A DNA stretch of 64,000 nt, taken from positions 62,001-126,000 of the forward strand of contig LLEY01000097.1 of the NCBI GenBank assembly GCA_001414485.1, given 5' to 3'. The position numbers and the translations under genes are program-made. The DNA is from Calycina herbarum (lineage: Eukaryota; Ascomycota; Leotiomycetes; Helotiales; Pezizellaceae). Below, one piece after another: positions 35,030 to 46,462 of the stretch (positions within the stretch are counted from its first letter, which is position 1; each line of letters begins with the position of its first letter). The notes under the pieces were generated by a model that had not been told where the DNA came from, made no database searches, and saw only the letters and a program-made list of their open reading frames with translations.

Positions 35030-35730
35030 AAGAATTCTAGATATATTTACTAATAAAAATAGAGATAGAAATTATTTTAGATAATTTTAAAATTAGTAAA
35101 AATATTTAGATTATTTTATTATACTTAATAACTTAAGTAAAAGAAGATTTCTAGATATATTTACTAAGAAAAAAGAGAGTAAGACTTTTTTAAGATATTT
35201 TGAGAATTTTAGTAAAAGTAGTTTAATTATTATATTATATTAAATATTTTAAGAAAAGAAGAATTAAAACTATACTTACTAATAAAGAAAGAGCTTAGAG
35301 CTGCTTTAAAGAATTAGAAGAAGATTTAAAGTCATTTTATTATATTAGAGAGTTAGAAAAATCTTTTTTTTTATATCTATTTACTAGAAAAGAAAAACTT
35401 ATAGATTATCTAAGATATCTTATATTAGTTTAAAGTTATTTAAGTTATTTTATTATACTAAAGAGTTAAAGAAATAAAAATCTTTATATATATTTACTAT
35501 AATAGAAAGAGTTATAGTCTCTAGAACATATTTACTAGAATAGTAAAATTTATTAAATATATTTTTTATACTAGAGAGTTAGAGAAGTAAAAATTTAGAA
35601 GGTTAGTTACTAATAAGAAAAGACTTAGAGCTTAGTTAAAATACTTTTTAAAATAGTAAAAGTAGTTAAGCTATTTTATTATACTAAAGGTTTAAAAACG
35701 AATTTTTTTTATAAATATATTTAATAATTC
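35030..35730. repeat. Degenerate tandem array with ~113-bp unit
   Basis: The word TATATTTACTA (or one-base variants) recurs near 35040, 35154, 35267, 35384, 35496, 35603 and 35713, at spacings of about 107-117 bp, with an extra copy near 35528. Between these, ATTTTATTATACT followed by an AGAGTTA-like word recurs in step. About six units can be counted, each heavily AT-shifted. It resembles an old satellite mutated by RIP. Confidence 0.6.
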
Positions 35731-35755
35731 TACTATTAAAACTGTTATTCTTCTT

Positions 35756-35937
35756 AAGATTGTGACAGTTCCAGTCACATTCCGTGCTTTCCCAAGATTC
35801 TACCGAGAACTCGCTTAGCGTAGTTAAATAGAGCGAGAGCGACCACACTCTCTGCTTCTCTCCTTACTTTAGTATTCGCGTTGATACCACGAATAGACTA
35901 CTTCTCTACTCTACTCCTGCAGAGCTGTCACAAAGAC
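35756..35937. mobile_element. Solo LTR (35761-35932)
   Basis: 172 bp beginning TGTGACAG and ending CTGTCACA, an 8-bp perfect inverted terminus of LTR type. The flanking 5-mers are AAGAT (35756-35760) and AAGAC (35933-35937), a target duplication differing by one transition. Unrelated in sequence to the 179-bp LTRs. Its base composition is normal, unlike the AT-rich DNA to its left. Confidence 0.75.
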
Positions 35938-36115
35938 AATGCTATCTTTCAGCGAAACGCGAAGTCTATGTCACTTAATACTAAACAGCAAGGGGTATCT
36001 TCACATATGCTTTATCATTCGTTCAGGGTGCTTATCATTGTCAACTCGGCTATTTACACCTTAAAAACTCCTTAAAAAATTCCACCCAAAACACCCCCAA
36101 AACCCATTTCAGTCC

Positions 36116-36676
36116 CTAGGACTGCTTCCTCTTCGCCAAATCCAAAAGAGATTTTCTCAACGTCTTGATCTCATTTTCTCTCTTCAATATGACAGTATCC
36201 CTGGCATTAACATGCTCCATCAAATTAGCCCGATCCTCACGATTATTCTCCAACTGCTCTCTCAAAGCAATAACCTCTTGAGTCAACCACGTCATGTGTT
36301 CATCCTCCTCGACAAAAATCGCAGCAACCCCCTCAGAAAAACGGATAAACTTCGCCTCAAGATCCTGGTACATGAAATCCTTGAGCACAATTTCCTCCTC
36401 CTGGATGCGAATGTATTCGGCTTTTTGTTCTTCAGAGAGAGGGAGGTTGTTTTGCTGGAGACGACGGTGGAGGTGGTGGTTGTAGGTAGTGAGTTGGTCA
36501 TTTTGGCTGGTGAGTTGTTGGTTTTGGGCGACGAGGGCTTCCTTTTGGGTGAGGGCTGTGAGGATTTGGCCTTCCAGGTCGTCGTTTTCGCTCTTCATTG
36601 TGGTGACTTTGGCTTCCAATTTGTCGATTGTTTCCTCCAGTTTGGCGACATATTCTTGTGAACGGCGTCCCGACAT
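36116..36676 (-). CDS. Hypothetical coiled-coil protein, 186 residues
   Basis: A single-exon minus-strand frame in GC-normal DNA between repeats. The product is almost wholly helical: heptad-like Leu/Ile/Lys/Glu runs cover about residues 8-75 (KLEETIDKLEAKV, DDLEGQILTAL, NQQLTSQNDQLT), a hinge around LPLSEEQKAEY, and a second coil about 135-180. No other domain is seen. Start ATG at 36676 follows an A/C-poor leader. It could be a structural or scaffold protein; the family is not recognised. Codon use looks like that of flanking genes, not like a RIP-affected frame. Confidence 0.7.
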   Translation of the reverse strand: MSGRRSQEYVAKLEETIDKLEAKVTTMKSENDDLEGQILTALTQKEALVAQNQQLTSQNDQLTTYNHHLHRRLQQNNLPLSEEQKAEYIRIQEEEIVLKDFMYQDLEAKFIRFSEGVAAIFVEEDEHMTWLTQEVIALREQLENNREDRANLMEHVNARDTVILKRENEIKTLRKSLLDLAKRKQS

Positions 36677-37129
36677 GGTGGTGAGTTTTGTGATGTTTTC
36701 TTTGTAATGTGCGTTGATTTCTAATGTGATGAAGGGGGTCTTTGGGCCTGCTGAGGTCTGGTGTGGTGGGGTTGGGGGGTTGGGAGGGTTTGGGGGAGGA
36801 GGAGGTTTTGTTGTGTCCTGGAGAAGGTTTGAAAGTGGTGGAAGAACTTTATTTTATAGACCATAATTCGGAGATAGGAGTATGTATTATTCCGAAAGTT
36901 GATGCCAGTTGCTGTCTGGCTGATTTGATTTTTCATTTGTGGAGCCATTCTTATCTTTGTGTTAGGTAGTGAATTGAAGGGTTAAGCTCAAATGAGCATA
37001 TTAGTGAATTGGACACCTATTCTGGTCTTGTTTCATTCAAAGAACATATTTCTACTACTTGAATAGAAACCTGTGGCTTTTAAAAAGAAGTTACTAGAGT
37101 AATATGTAAAGAATTGAATATACAATAAA
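36677..37129. promoter_or_regulatory. 5' flank of the coiled-coil gene
   Basis: Includes a G-rich block at 36740-36810 (C-rich on the gene strand), typical of a fungal leader or promoter. No gene seen. Confidence 0.4.
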
Positions 37130-38165
37130 AGCAATGAGGGAATAATTTAGCCGAGTTTTCCATTTTCATAAGATTTTAAGAAAACTTTGAGAATTAAAGT
37201 ATTTTACTAGAATACTACAAAATATACCTATGCACTCTTGAAGAGTGGGTCATTGAAACAAGGAAGATAAATCTCAATTTCCTTAAGTTTCTAGATCAAT
37301 TACTTAAATTAAGCGTTAAGAGAACTAAAATATTTCAGCTAAATGACACTTGAGTTTTGATTTCAGTAATACTATGTAGGTGTTTCTATTTTCAATTATC
37401 TTTAGATAATGTCTTATAAACAATTAAATTTACAACACAAGTAATCATCGTAGAGTTTAGCTGAGATTTGTATTTTCTTAACCTTTCAAGAAATCTTTGA
37501 TAATCAAAGTATTTTACTAAACGACAACAAACAATCTCTATATAATCTTGAAGAGTATATAACAAGAGCAAGGTAGAGAAATTTCGATTTCCTCAAGTCT
37601 TTAGGTTAACAACTTAAATTAAGCAATGTTAAGAGGTTTCAGCGGAATAGTTTGTTAGTTTTGTTTTCAGTAACGTGCATGTATAGCGAATGATACAGAC
37701 AAGCGAATGATACATGTAAATTCCCACCAAAAACCGCAATTTTAACTACTTCATATCTCTACCAATTATTCATAAAAAATACTAAAATTAATAATATAGT
37801 CTGATTACTATATAAGTATATCTAATTCTGAGTTTCAGACGCTAGCTAATTTAAATTAGCCATTCGCTTAAAAACACCCCTGTAATCTTATCCTTTTTCT
37901 TCTTGTTTTAATAACTTCGTAATTTAGATTAACCTTAACACCGAACTTTATAAATTGTATCTTTATATAGTAATAAAACTATATTATTAATTTTAGTATT
38001 TTTCATTAAGGATTGGTGAAGATATTAAGTTGTTAAAATCGCGGTTTTTGGTGGGAATTTACATGTATCATTCGCTTGTCTGTATCATTCGCTATACATG
38101 CACGTTAAGATTATATGAGTGTTTCTATTTTTCAATACTCTTTAGATAATAAAATGAAATGAAAC
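37130..38165. repeat. Diverged ~300-bp tandem duplication, second copy interrupted by a MITE
   Basis: Copy 1 (about 37135-37410) and copy 2 (about 37447-37672 plus 38108-38160) share, in order, TTTAGC-GAG, AGTATTTTACTA, CTTGAAGAGT, CTTAAATTAAGC, TTTCAGTAA, GTGTTTCTATTTT and CTTTAGATAAT. Divergence is substantial and the DNA is AT-rich. The second copy carries the 433-bp MITE just after TTTTCAG. Confidence 0.7.
37671..38107. mobile_element. 433-bp foldback MITE (37673-38105), pogo-like ends, TA target site
   Basis: Nearly 130 bp at each end are inverted repeats with few mismatches, starting ACGTGCATGTATAGCGA. TA dinucleotides flank it (37671-37672, 38106-38107). A roughly 170-bp unpaired centre has no coding capacity. 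Each arm has two AGCGAATGATACA words 17 nt apart, the first AGCGA 12 nt from the tip, the same architecture as the Fot1-like element at 7054-8904. Confidence 0.85.
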
Positions 38166-38253
38166 AATAGAGTACTTGAAAAGAAATAATCTTCAAAAGA
38201 AGATATAATGTTTGTAAAACTGTCTATCATTCATATGGAAGTGTACTATCACA

Positions 38254-38970
38254 GCATCCTGAATGCACTAAAGGCCAAAAACGACAAAATCGCAAATCGG
38301 AAAGCGTCACTCTTTATGGTCAGGAAATAGAATGATTTTCTAAATTAAATCCCCTCACTCACTCACTCTCTCGCTCTCCTACTTTCTCCTTACTATCCTA
38401 CACCGCAAAGCTATCTACTTCAGAATAATTGGTTCTTCGCTCTCACTGTTAGCGTACTCCCTAGTATCTCTTCGCTATCACATCCTCACTGTCGCATCTT
38501 CACTGTCGCAACCCTTCCTTACTATCGTTGCAAGATAAATAAGAGAGAGAGAGAAAGAGAGAAAGTGGCAGTAGTAGGGGAAACAGGTTTACTACCTCAA
38601 CTCCCCTTACCCACGCTAGGAGAAATTTTCCACCGAAATGTTTGCTCACCCCCTCATCCCCTCATTCTCTCACCCTCCCCTTCTCTCCTTGATCATTCCT
38701 CTTCCAAGGCTACTGCTTCTTCTACGTATGTAAGAAAGAGGGCGAGAGAAAGAGGGAGAGAGAGAAGACAGTAGAAAGCGAGGTGTGATTTCCAACTTAT
38801 TATAAGCGGTCTTTAGTAGCAACTTGAGAGGTAGCAAGAGAATAAGAGTATAAGAGTGTAAGCAAGTAAGGTAAAATGTCAAGTTATATAGTATAAAAAC
38901 TTGACTTTTGCGATTTGCGATTTACGGTTTTCGATTTATTCGTTTCTGGCCTTTGCTGTATTCAGGACGC
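38254..38970. mobile_element. ~717-bp element with inverted termini, class uncertain
   Basis: Left GCATCCTGAATGCACTAAAG (38254 on) and the inverse of the right end, GCGTCCTGAATACAGCAAAG (ending 38970), continue into matching GGCC-AAACGA and AAATCG blocks for about 40 bp. The interior has CT/GA-rich tracts, including an AGAG microsatellite at about 38539-38563, and no gene. A target duplication is not evident. Confidence 0.55.
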
Positions 38971-40265
38971 CGTAAATATTGAAACAAACCCCAACGTTAC
39001 GGAACAGACGTAGGCTGAAAGGGATGAATATTATAAGTTTTTAATTACATATTACCTAAATACTCCAAGAACGCCCAAAGACTCTTTCCAGCTACCTACT
39101 CTCCCTTTCCAACGACTCTCTCTCTCTTTCCACCCACCTCCTCTAATTCCCCACAACCCATCACTTTCTACAGCTCGCGTACTATTCGTCGCAAGAGGCA
39201 TAAAGAAGGAAGAGCGGTAAGACGAGGCAAAAGAAAGAAGGGGTTAGGGCTCGACGTCTTGTGACTACTACAATCTCTTAGGAATTTCGTGTAATCTTTC
39301 CCGCAATTCCTCTCTATTTTAGAGAAGGCGCCACCCCGCCTTAAGCGATACGCAAACGTCCTACATAATCTCCCACTTTCTCGATGGCAATTCACTTCCT
39401 CTTCCGCTTCTTCTTCTTCTTCTTCTGCTTCTGCTTCTTTATCACACCATGGAGTGAGAAAGAAAGAGAAAGCTAGACACGAGGGCGCAGAAGTGTAAGG
39501 TATCACCGTACCGGTGTACCGGTGTACACGTACCATTGGGAAAAGTGGGGCAACTTCAATCCCCCGCATTACTGGTACAACAACAACGTAACGTACCAAA
39601 GTTTTACGGGGGAAAAAGATTATAGACGGAGTAGTGGTCACTACTCTACTCTACTCATTTTTTTACACTGAGACTTACTAGGAAACTTAGTGCCTTTACT
39701 CCCAATCATCCTACGTTACTCTTATCATCTTCAATTGACTTCCTTAGGCCTTTTGAATCAATGACATCTAGTAAATGTTCTTCATGTGCGGGGAGCTATG
39801 GAAGCGTCAGTATGAAGTCTTTGCGATTCCTTCCCTCGTACCAAACTAAAGGTCTTATAACTTATACTTGTAGATAGCCGAGGAATCCGAGCTGCTTCAT
39901 CAAATGTTGTTTGCACCAAAATAGTTGTTGCAAAAGAGGCATGCGGAAAATTCAAGTTGTGACACTGGTCAAACCCAAACGTATGCCATGAGCACCGACA
40001 ATGAGGACTTAGATTATACAACTTCGATTCCAACTATTTACAGTTATGCAGCCGCTTGCCTCGACGTCGAGGAGCCGCCATAATGCTAAAAAAAACATTA
40101 TCCTCTTGAAGACAAACGAAACAAAACTCCAATGTATGCAATCCGGGTCCGTAGACGCACCGGAATAACTAAACCCTACGCTGTACTCATTCCATAACCA
40201 TGAATGATGAAGAAGGAAAAAGACGCCATTCCCAATGCTCGCTAAAAAAGAATTATGCTCCCCCA
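38971..40265. other. Repeat-rich intergenic region with an orphan hAT-MITE end
   Basis: Contains a GAA/CTT microsatellite at about 39398-39430 and the isolated terminus CTACTCTACTCATTTTTT ending at about 39670, matching the right end of the hAT-type MITE at 9085-9114. I could not find its other end or a clear duplication. The frame at 39168-39641 minus is low complexity and not called. The remainder is 3' flank of the receptor gene. Confidence 0.5.
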
Positions 40266-42359
40266 TCAACCCATATGCACCTTAGTCAAATCCCGAAAAG
40301 ACACATTCCTCCTCGGCGCCCCATTCGAAGACTGCGATTTCTCAGCCCCAACCTTCGTCTCGTCATCCGAAAACGAATCGTCCTCCGAACCCTGATAATC
40401 ATCCATCGGATTCGCCGGCTCCTCGGCAACAGGACTCATCCCGCCTAAATCTCCATGCCCATCCAAACCCGGAACATCCCACCAATGGCTTTCCTGTCTC
40501 CGAAGACAGGCTTCCGGCTTCGAAAGATTTCCCGATTCGTTTCTTCGCTCTGCCATTTCTTCGTCCCTTCTTTGGTATGCGACTCGGGAGTCTCGATGCA
40601 TCTCTTCTCTTGTCCTTCCGGGTCCGCCATTTGCCCGTTTCTCACCTACAGTCTGGCATACAGCCCAGAACTTCAAGCTCCCCCAGAAGGTGCCATCACT
40701 TCCCGGGATGTGTTTCCAAGGCTTCTCTCGAGTGGAGAATAACCAGCAGTCAACCGCTGCTTGTGAACAAACAAATATGGTCGTAACACACGTCAACCCG
40801 AAAGGAGGGTCTATCGCAAACCTGTCGTCGTACTGCAGAACGTGAGATATAAATGGCACAATCCACATCCCCATATACACCAGCGGGTAGATAAACAAGA
40901 AACGAAGTTGGCGACGAATCTTCTCGCGAGTTCGGTGCATTTCCACGTGGGCTAAATTCTGACCATGAGAGTTCACAAGCTCTAAACGATACACGGGCGT
41001 TGGCACCTCACTTCTTCCTTCTGGTCCCCGTCGGAGAGCTGTAGCCATATCAATAATCGAGCCACGGCGGCTGAGAGTTGGTGAAAAGCGTCGAACGAAG
41101 TTGTCCCGCCAGGATATGGTACTTGGAGCTTTGGTCGTGGCCGGTGACGGGTTCGCAGATGTGCTATCTCGAGATGACACAGGTAATGTCGAATATCGAG
41201 GAAGTGGCAATGGCTCCGGGGTTAATGGACCGTTCAATGAATCTCCATCCGATGTCAAAGCCTGAGGTGGTGGTGTCGGTACTTGAAGAGGACTGTTCTT
41301 GGAAATGAAGCTTGCCCACATGAAACGGTGGGTTCCAAGATTTGCACCCTCGTTTCGATATGAATCGGCTGTGAGAGATGGATTTTTGGACACATCTGTT
41401 CCGCGTTTCGAAATTTGCGCAGACTCGGGTATCAAACCGTGGCACACAAGTGTAGGTATCGGCGGGAGGTCGTATCGCTTCGACGTTCTTCGCGATTCTG
41501 CTGCCTCCGTCGAATCCATCGAGTCTTGATTCGGGTTAGGAGGATTCCTGCCGGTTTTCGTAAAGCCACTGAATTTATACCGGACGTAGAAGTATATCGA
41601 AACATAGATAAAGAGAATAACGATGAAAATTATGTAGCGAGGGATCCAGCCCAAGGCAAGCCGATACCAAAATGGGCGAACCGGAAGGTAGCAATATGTC
41701 CCCTCGACAACATATGAGTCCTGATCGTTGACAAAGGCCAATGAGGCCATCAGAAGTGGAAGTGCGATCCAGGCAAAATATGCGTAGTACCGATATGGAA
41801 AAAGACCTCCCTCGCCCCTAGTAACTCGTGGTTTCCAAATATACAAGGCAGTGTGGATGGCGATCTGAAGGACAGCGAAATCTAGGGAACAATTTAGCAG
41901 ATTGACTGCTATAATCGATTGAGGAACGTACCCGATGCTTCGATTCCAACAGAAAGGAAGAAACCATTGACTTGACAAAACCTAGAATCACTTGAAATGG
42001 GCCCTTGGGAGAAGACGACAATGGGGTATATCATAAACCATAGGGCCTTGAACATGTCACTCTGAATAAGAAGCATTATCAGGCTATTGGAAAATCAGTA
42101 CGTATCTCTGCATTTGGAAAGAAATGCACTCCACGTACTCATGCCTGAAGCTTCTCCTCATTCTCACAAACCAGTAGAAGGCAAGAACAGACGAGGCAAC
42201 GCTGATAATTGAAAAGGTCAAGGCGAGATATTGTAAAATTATTTTCTCTCCAGGATTCAGATTGAGAGCCGTCCCAGTGGTGTTTTTGCCCAGCGCCCGC
42301 ATCTCGATGTCGAATTGAGGTTGGACATGAGCCATGACTGATGGCGAAAATGGCGGCAT
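40266..42359 (-). CDS. Git3/GprC-type G-protein-coupled receptor
   Basis: A plasma-membrane receptor of the fungal Gpr1/Git3 class, which in studied fungi signals carbon or amino-acid status to the cAMP-PKA pathway through a G-alpha subunit. Exons 42359-42139, 42083-41932 and 41881-40266 give 662 residues (an ATG at 42335 is an alternative start). Introns of 55 and 50 nt both have GTACGT donors. The spliced junctions give RHDLIMLLIQSDMFKALWF and GIEASDFAVLQIAIHT, the Git3-family helices 2 and 3. Helices 1-5 lie in residues about 30-260, followed by a long polar, Ser/Pro-rich third intracellular loop (about 265-440), then helices 6-7 (LRFLFIYPLVYMGMWIV; VTTIFVCSQAAVDCWLF) in the Git3_C region, and an acidic tail. 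An N-glycosylation site (NTTG) lies in the short N-terminus. Confidence 0.9.
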
Positions 42360-44794
42360 TGTTGTTGGACCCCAGTTTCCCCGGGTTCAAACGGTGGTTG
42401 GCAAGGAAGGCGCGTTCTATGTTGGAATTTCTCAAGTGTTGGAATCGCTCCTTCCCAACTCCAGCATCTTCTTTGCGCCAGCCATAGACGAGTCTCAAGT
42501 TTGTTAATTTGAACAATTGCGACGAAATCTAAAGGCGTGAATATCACATCTGTGGCCGAGAAGATTTGAAAATTCCCACTCTATCGAGTTTCCACGTTTC
42601 CAATATATTTTGCAGCTGTTGGTATGTCTTTAAGCTGAGTGCGTTGTCGTCGCGTGGCCGGCGTTAATTGCGGGTTGAGATTGGGCGGTGTGACTGTAGA
42701 TAAATCTGTACAACAGCAAGGGAGAAATGGCGGTGGGCCGTAGGTTAAGACGAGCAAACTCGTTGCAAAGGAAGAAACAAACAGGAGAAAGTTTGAAAAA
42801 GAAGGACGGGAAAAGGGAAGGGAAAAGGGAAGGGAAAAGGAAATGTTTTCACAGCAAGTGGTAGGCCAGGGCAGATGACGGCAGACTCCCTCCGATCTCC
42901 CTCCAATATTTCGCTTTGCCGATCACACTCCACCTGCCCGTGGGCCACCTAAGCAAGGCAAGCAAGCACCTTTACTGTACATAAGAAAGCTTGCATCTGC
43001 ATTTGCTGCACTGCCGCTCGTAATTTGGACAACAACGGACACGAGACTGTGGTGACGGCATGGACGAGTGGGGAAACCAGTGAGATGGAGTGGCTGATAC
43101 AGTCGAAGAATCGAGGGACGCCCGCGTTATTTCGACCGCTCTCGCGCCTCGACGATTGGTGGTAATCAATCACGTCTCCAGCGTATCAACGGAGTGATAG
43201 CACATTGTGAGGAGGTAGCAGGGCAGGCTGTGCTTGCTGTACGTACCAAGGAAACGTAGCGCTGTCGTGTTTTTACAATGCGCCATGGCGAGGCTGCAGT
43301 TTATTCTTGCCAGGGGGGAGTCCCGGATTCTGGGTATCAGCCATCAATCTTTAGGCTCAGGGCCGCCGAGTTTGAAGCAGAACTTGTGCAAGCGGCCGGC
43401 CTCGGACAGGAGCGGCTCAGTGGTTGGATGTGAAGTGTTGAGCTTCATGAGCCTCACAGGAAGAGGCTTTGAGGCTTGAACAAGACCTGAAGGTGAACTG
43501 ATGACTGATGATGGAAAAGTCGAGGTTCAAAGGAATAAACAGGGATGGCTTCATGCCGGAGGCACAATGCGAGAACCGCCCTCGGGATTGCACGGTTCGC
43601 TCTAAGACACAATCGCCGGCAGTTGAGCAGGGGGGAGCACATTTGATCTTTCAACAATAAATTCATTGATGCGTGCTGTCCTCCTCCCTCGTTTCTCGTT
43701 CCGGCTTTTCTTTTTGATCAAGAATTCATCCGGATTCCGGAAAAGAATTATCACTTAGCTCTCATTCGGTCCATGCTAAAGAAGCCTCTGCCACCGCTCC
43801 TCAAAAGCAATCAAGCTCAGCGCCACTACTTAGAGGGGTAGTAGGCCGTACTCGGCGTCTCCGGTTGGTAGCACAAACCGTCCCAGGCACGGAAAAGCAG
43901 TGACTTGGTGCAAGAAAAACCTCGCCGACAGTCTCGAGTCCACAAAAGAGGTCCTCGTGTCTTAAAAGACGCAACTTATCCCCATCTCATGCGCCCCATA
44001 CTTGGACCCCCAAGTTTCGATCATGCCCCAGAGTTGGGGGGGAGGAAAACCCCTCACCTGATCACGGGGCTTGAGGTTTGTTTGCTTTTATACGGATCGA
44101 AGGATCCAGGAATAAGACCAGCTGTTGTTCATGCGACCACTGTTGCCTCGGGCTATCATGTGGAGCGGGTTTTTCTTTTCTTTTTCTTGTTCCAGCTGTT
44201 GATGCACTGATTGTTTGCATTGTTGGAACTTTGGCTAAGCTCGAGCTTCCGCCAGGAATCCAGGCACATCGGTGCTTGATTCCGTGCTAAATGTGACAGG
44301 TATCGATTTAATTTAGAAAAGAATAAAGAGAAAACTCTAAATCCAGATGATACCGTACTTTGTCCCACGCGATACAAATTTCAATAGATCCCACCCAAAC
44401 AGGAGAACGTAGCTTGAGGTAAATAATCATTGGCGGCTACCTTATCCAGAATTCTAGACGAGGTACAAGGTACTTGCTGCTAATGCAAGCTATGAGGGGT
44501 TGGAGGGGTAGAAAAAGGGCCCTCACAAGCCATCGAGTAACACCGATGCAACAATAAAAGACAGAACGCAAGTAGTGTAACGCGGAGACCTTCTACCTCT
44601 TCACCAATAGGACCGGAACGAAAATGATTTGCTTCAAAAATAGAGCGGGACGCTTCCTTGTGAAACACAAACTATGCAAACCGAAAAGAAAAAAAACATA
44701 CCTCGACCAACGTAGCAAACAAGAACCAACCAACATGCTGAACATTTGAATTGGACATCATAACTTCATGACACGTCACCAACCTAACCAACAA
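42360..44794. promoter_or_regulatory. 2.4-kb intergenic region, long upstream of the receptor; no gene seen
   Basis: Leftward it is the receptor's promoter. Includes a GGGAAAAGGGAA minisatellite at about 42810-42842 (around three copies) and several GC-rich stretches with short frames on both strands, none recognisable. Nutrient-sensor receptors often have long upstream regions, but no specific site is claimed. Confidence 0.45.
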
Positions 44795-46073
44795 CTAGAT
44801 CATCGCGCCTCTCAACAACGGCGCAACCTGTTTCCTGCTATTCTCCGTCTTTTCCTGGACCCAACACTTTCTCCATCCCTTGCCCGAATCCAACGACCCC
44901 TCATTCCAGATCCGCAACCCCAATTTATCACCAGCGTCCTTTTCAAACTTCTGTGCAGCTTTCACGCCACTTGGATTTCGCGCATACAGCAGAAGCTCTC
45001 TGGTAAACTTAGATGAGGTGTGCGAGGTCGTCATAATGGAAAAGAGGTCCAGCTCCCGTTCTTTCGCAAAGGATTCGATGGTCTGGAGAAACTCCTCTTT
45101 GCTGCCGGCTTTTTCGGTCAAGAAATCCAGATTCTTGACCACGGAGCTGATTCCCAAGTGAATCTCCTTCTCTGACCATTGTTTGTAATCCTTCTTGAGA
45201 ATGCCCGGTAAACTCAACCCCCCTATGTCCTCCTTTGCTTTTGAAATCTCGTCGAAATAAGCTTTCCGATCGAATACATCTTTATTCGAAGAGGATCTTG
45301 AAATCAATTCATCGAGGAACTTGACTGCTTCAATATCGGTGTCCGTGGTTTTGTTTTTCGATTGTAGGTTCGAGGTATCGACTGTAATGGGTCCCAATGC
45401 CAATGTCGCGACCTCAAAATCCCATGCTCGTTGTTCCGGGGAATCTTGTGTTGACGGCCACGCATTGCGAAAAGCCTGAACAATAAGTGATGTGCAACTT
45501 CCCACAGGTTTTATCGTCCTTCCCTCTCCTTCCTCGGATGTTGTAAGCTTGACATGCTTTTCTTCATCGGCATGGTGGTCTATCATCCCTACAACTCGAT
45601 CCCCGAATTGTTGTCCTAGACTGCCAGTGAGCACATTGTGATCTACCAAAAACCATCTCGTTTTCTCCTTCTCCGGTTCCTTTCCCTCATTTGCATTCGC
45701 AGAGAATGGCAGGTCGCAAAGGGTAATTAGATCGTTCGTAGAGAGATTCGCGGCTGAGAGTACGGGTCGCAATTCGGGCCTCAATCCGAGATCTGCGCGA
45801 TTGAGGTTCGAGAGGGGGATATAGAAGCCATCGCTGGCTTTCGTGGAGGGAGAGTAAGTTTTGAGGTATGCGAAGAGGACTGCACTGCAGAGAGAATCGA
45901 GATCTGGGTAGCATGTTCAGCAGAGGTACGGCGATGGCAGGGAAATAAGTACCAGCTGATTCATTGCCTATTACGAATGTTAGAGGCGTGGTTGACGTGC
46001 TCTTTTGGGAATTTTGAAGATGCAATTTGGCAGACTTCAGGAACGAGACGAGAGAGGCGCGAGGTGGTGGCAT
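44795..46073 (-). CDS. PPX1: Exopolyphosphatase Ppx1 (DHH/DHHA2 family)
   Basis: Releases orthophosphate from the ends of inorganic polyphosphate chains; a cytosolic (in yeast also mitochondrial) metal-dependent enzyme. Exons 46073-45953 and 45903-44795, with a 49-nt intron (GTACTT donor), give 409 residues, close to yeast Ppx1 (397). The splice precisely rebuilds the family motif GNESADLDSL (36-45). Further DHH-family motifs are VDHN (D128), MIDHH (149-151) and LGPITVDTSNL, followed by a DHHA2 domain to the end. No sign of damage. It shares a roughly 390-bp divergent promoter region with the zinc-finger gene. Confidence 0.92.
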
Positions 46074-46462
46074 TTTCTATTGAGGGAGATTTGGGAGGTC
46101 TGTAATTTGGGGTCAAGAACCAGAAACGCGACAACCTCGGGGCACCAAAAATCCTGTGACGTAATTGAAGCCTCAAGCGAGATATAAAAATGACTTCCAT
46201 TGTTCAGCCCCTTTTCTCCCTAATCCCGAAAAGTACATATACTATATTTGATCCTCTTCTGGTCTGCAACCAAACCTTTCCCGTGCCATTTTCGTTGCAT
46301 ATTGGCCCTGTAAGCCTCTAGTGCCGCCTTACCTCCAAAATGACACAGCCTCATTCGAAATTCTGCCAGCCGGCAATCCCCTATATCAAACTATCGAGAA
46401 ACCCGGGGTTAAGAAGGGCATCAGTTTGAAAAGGTATTCTTCGCTCAACTGGGATTTAGATC
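46074..46462. promoter_or_regulatory. Divergent promoter between PPX1 and the zinc-finger gene
   Basis: A 389-bp spacer between two start codons in opposite directions, probably carrying both promoters. No particular binding site is claimed. Confidence 0.5.

Noticed and set aside
39168..39641. 157-residue minus-strand frame with an acidic run
   Set aside because: It spans a CTT/GAA microsatellite and transposon-end sequence and has no recognisable domain.
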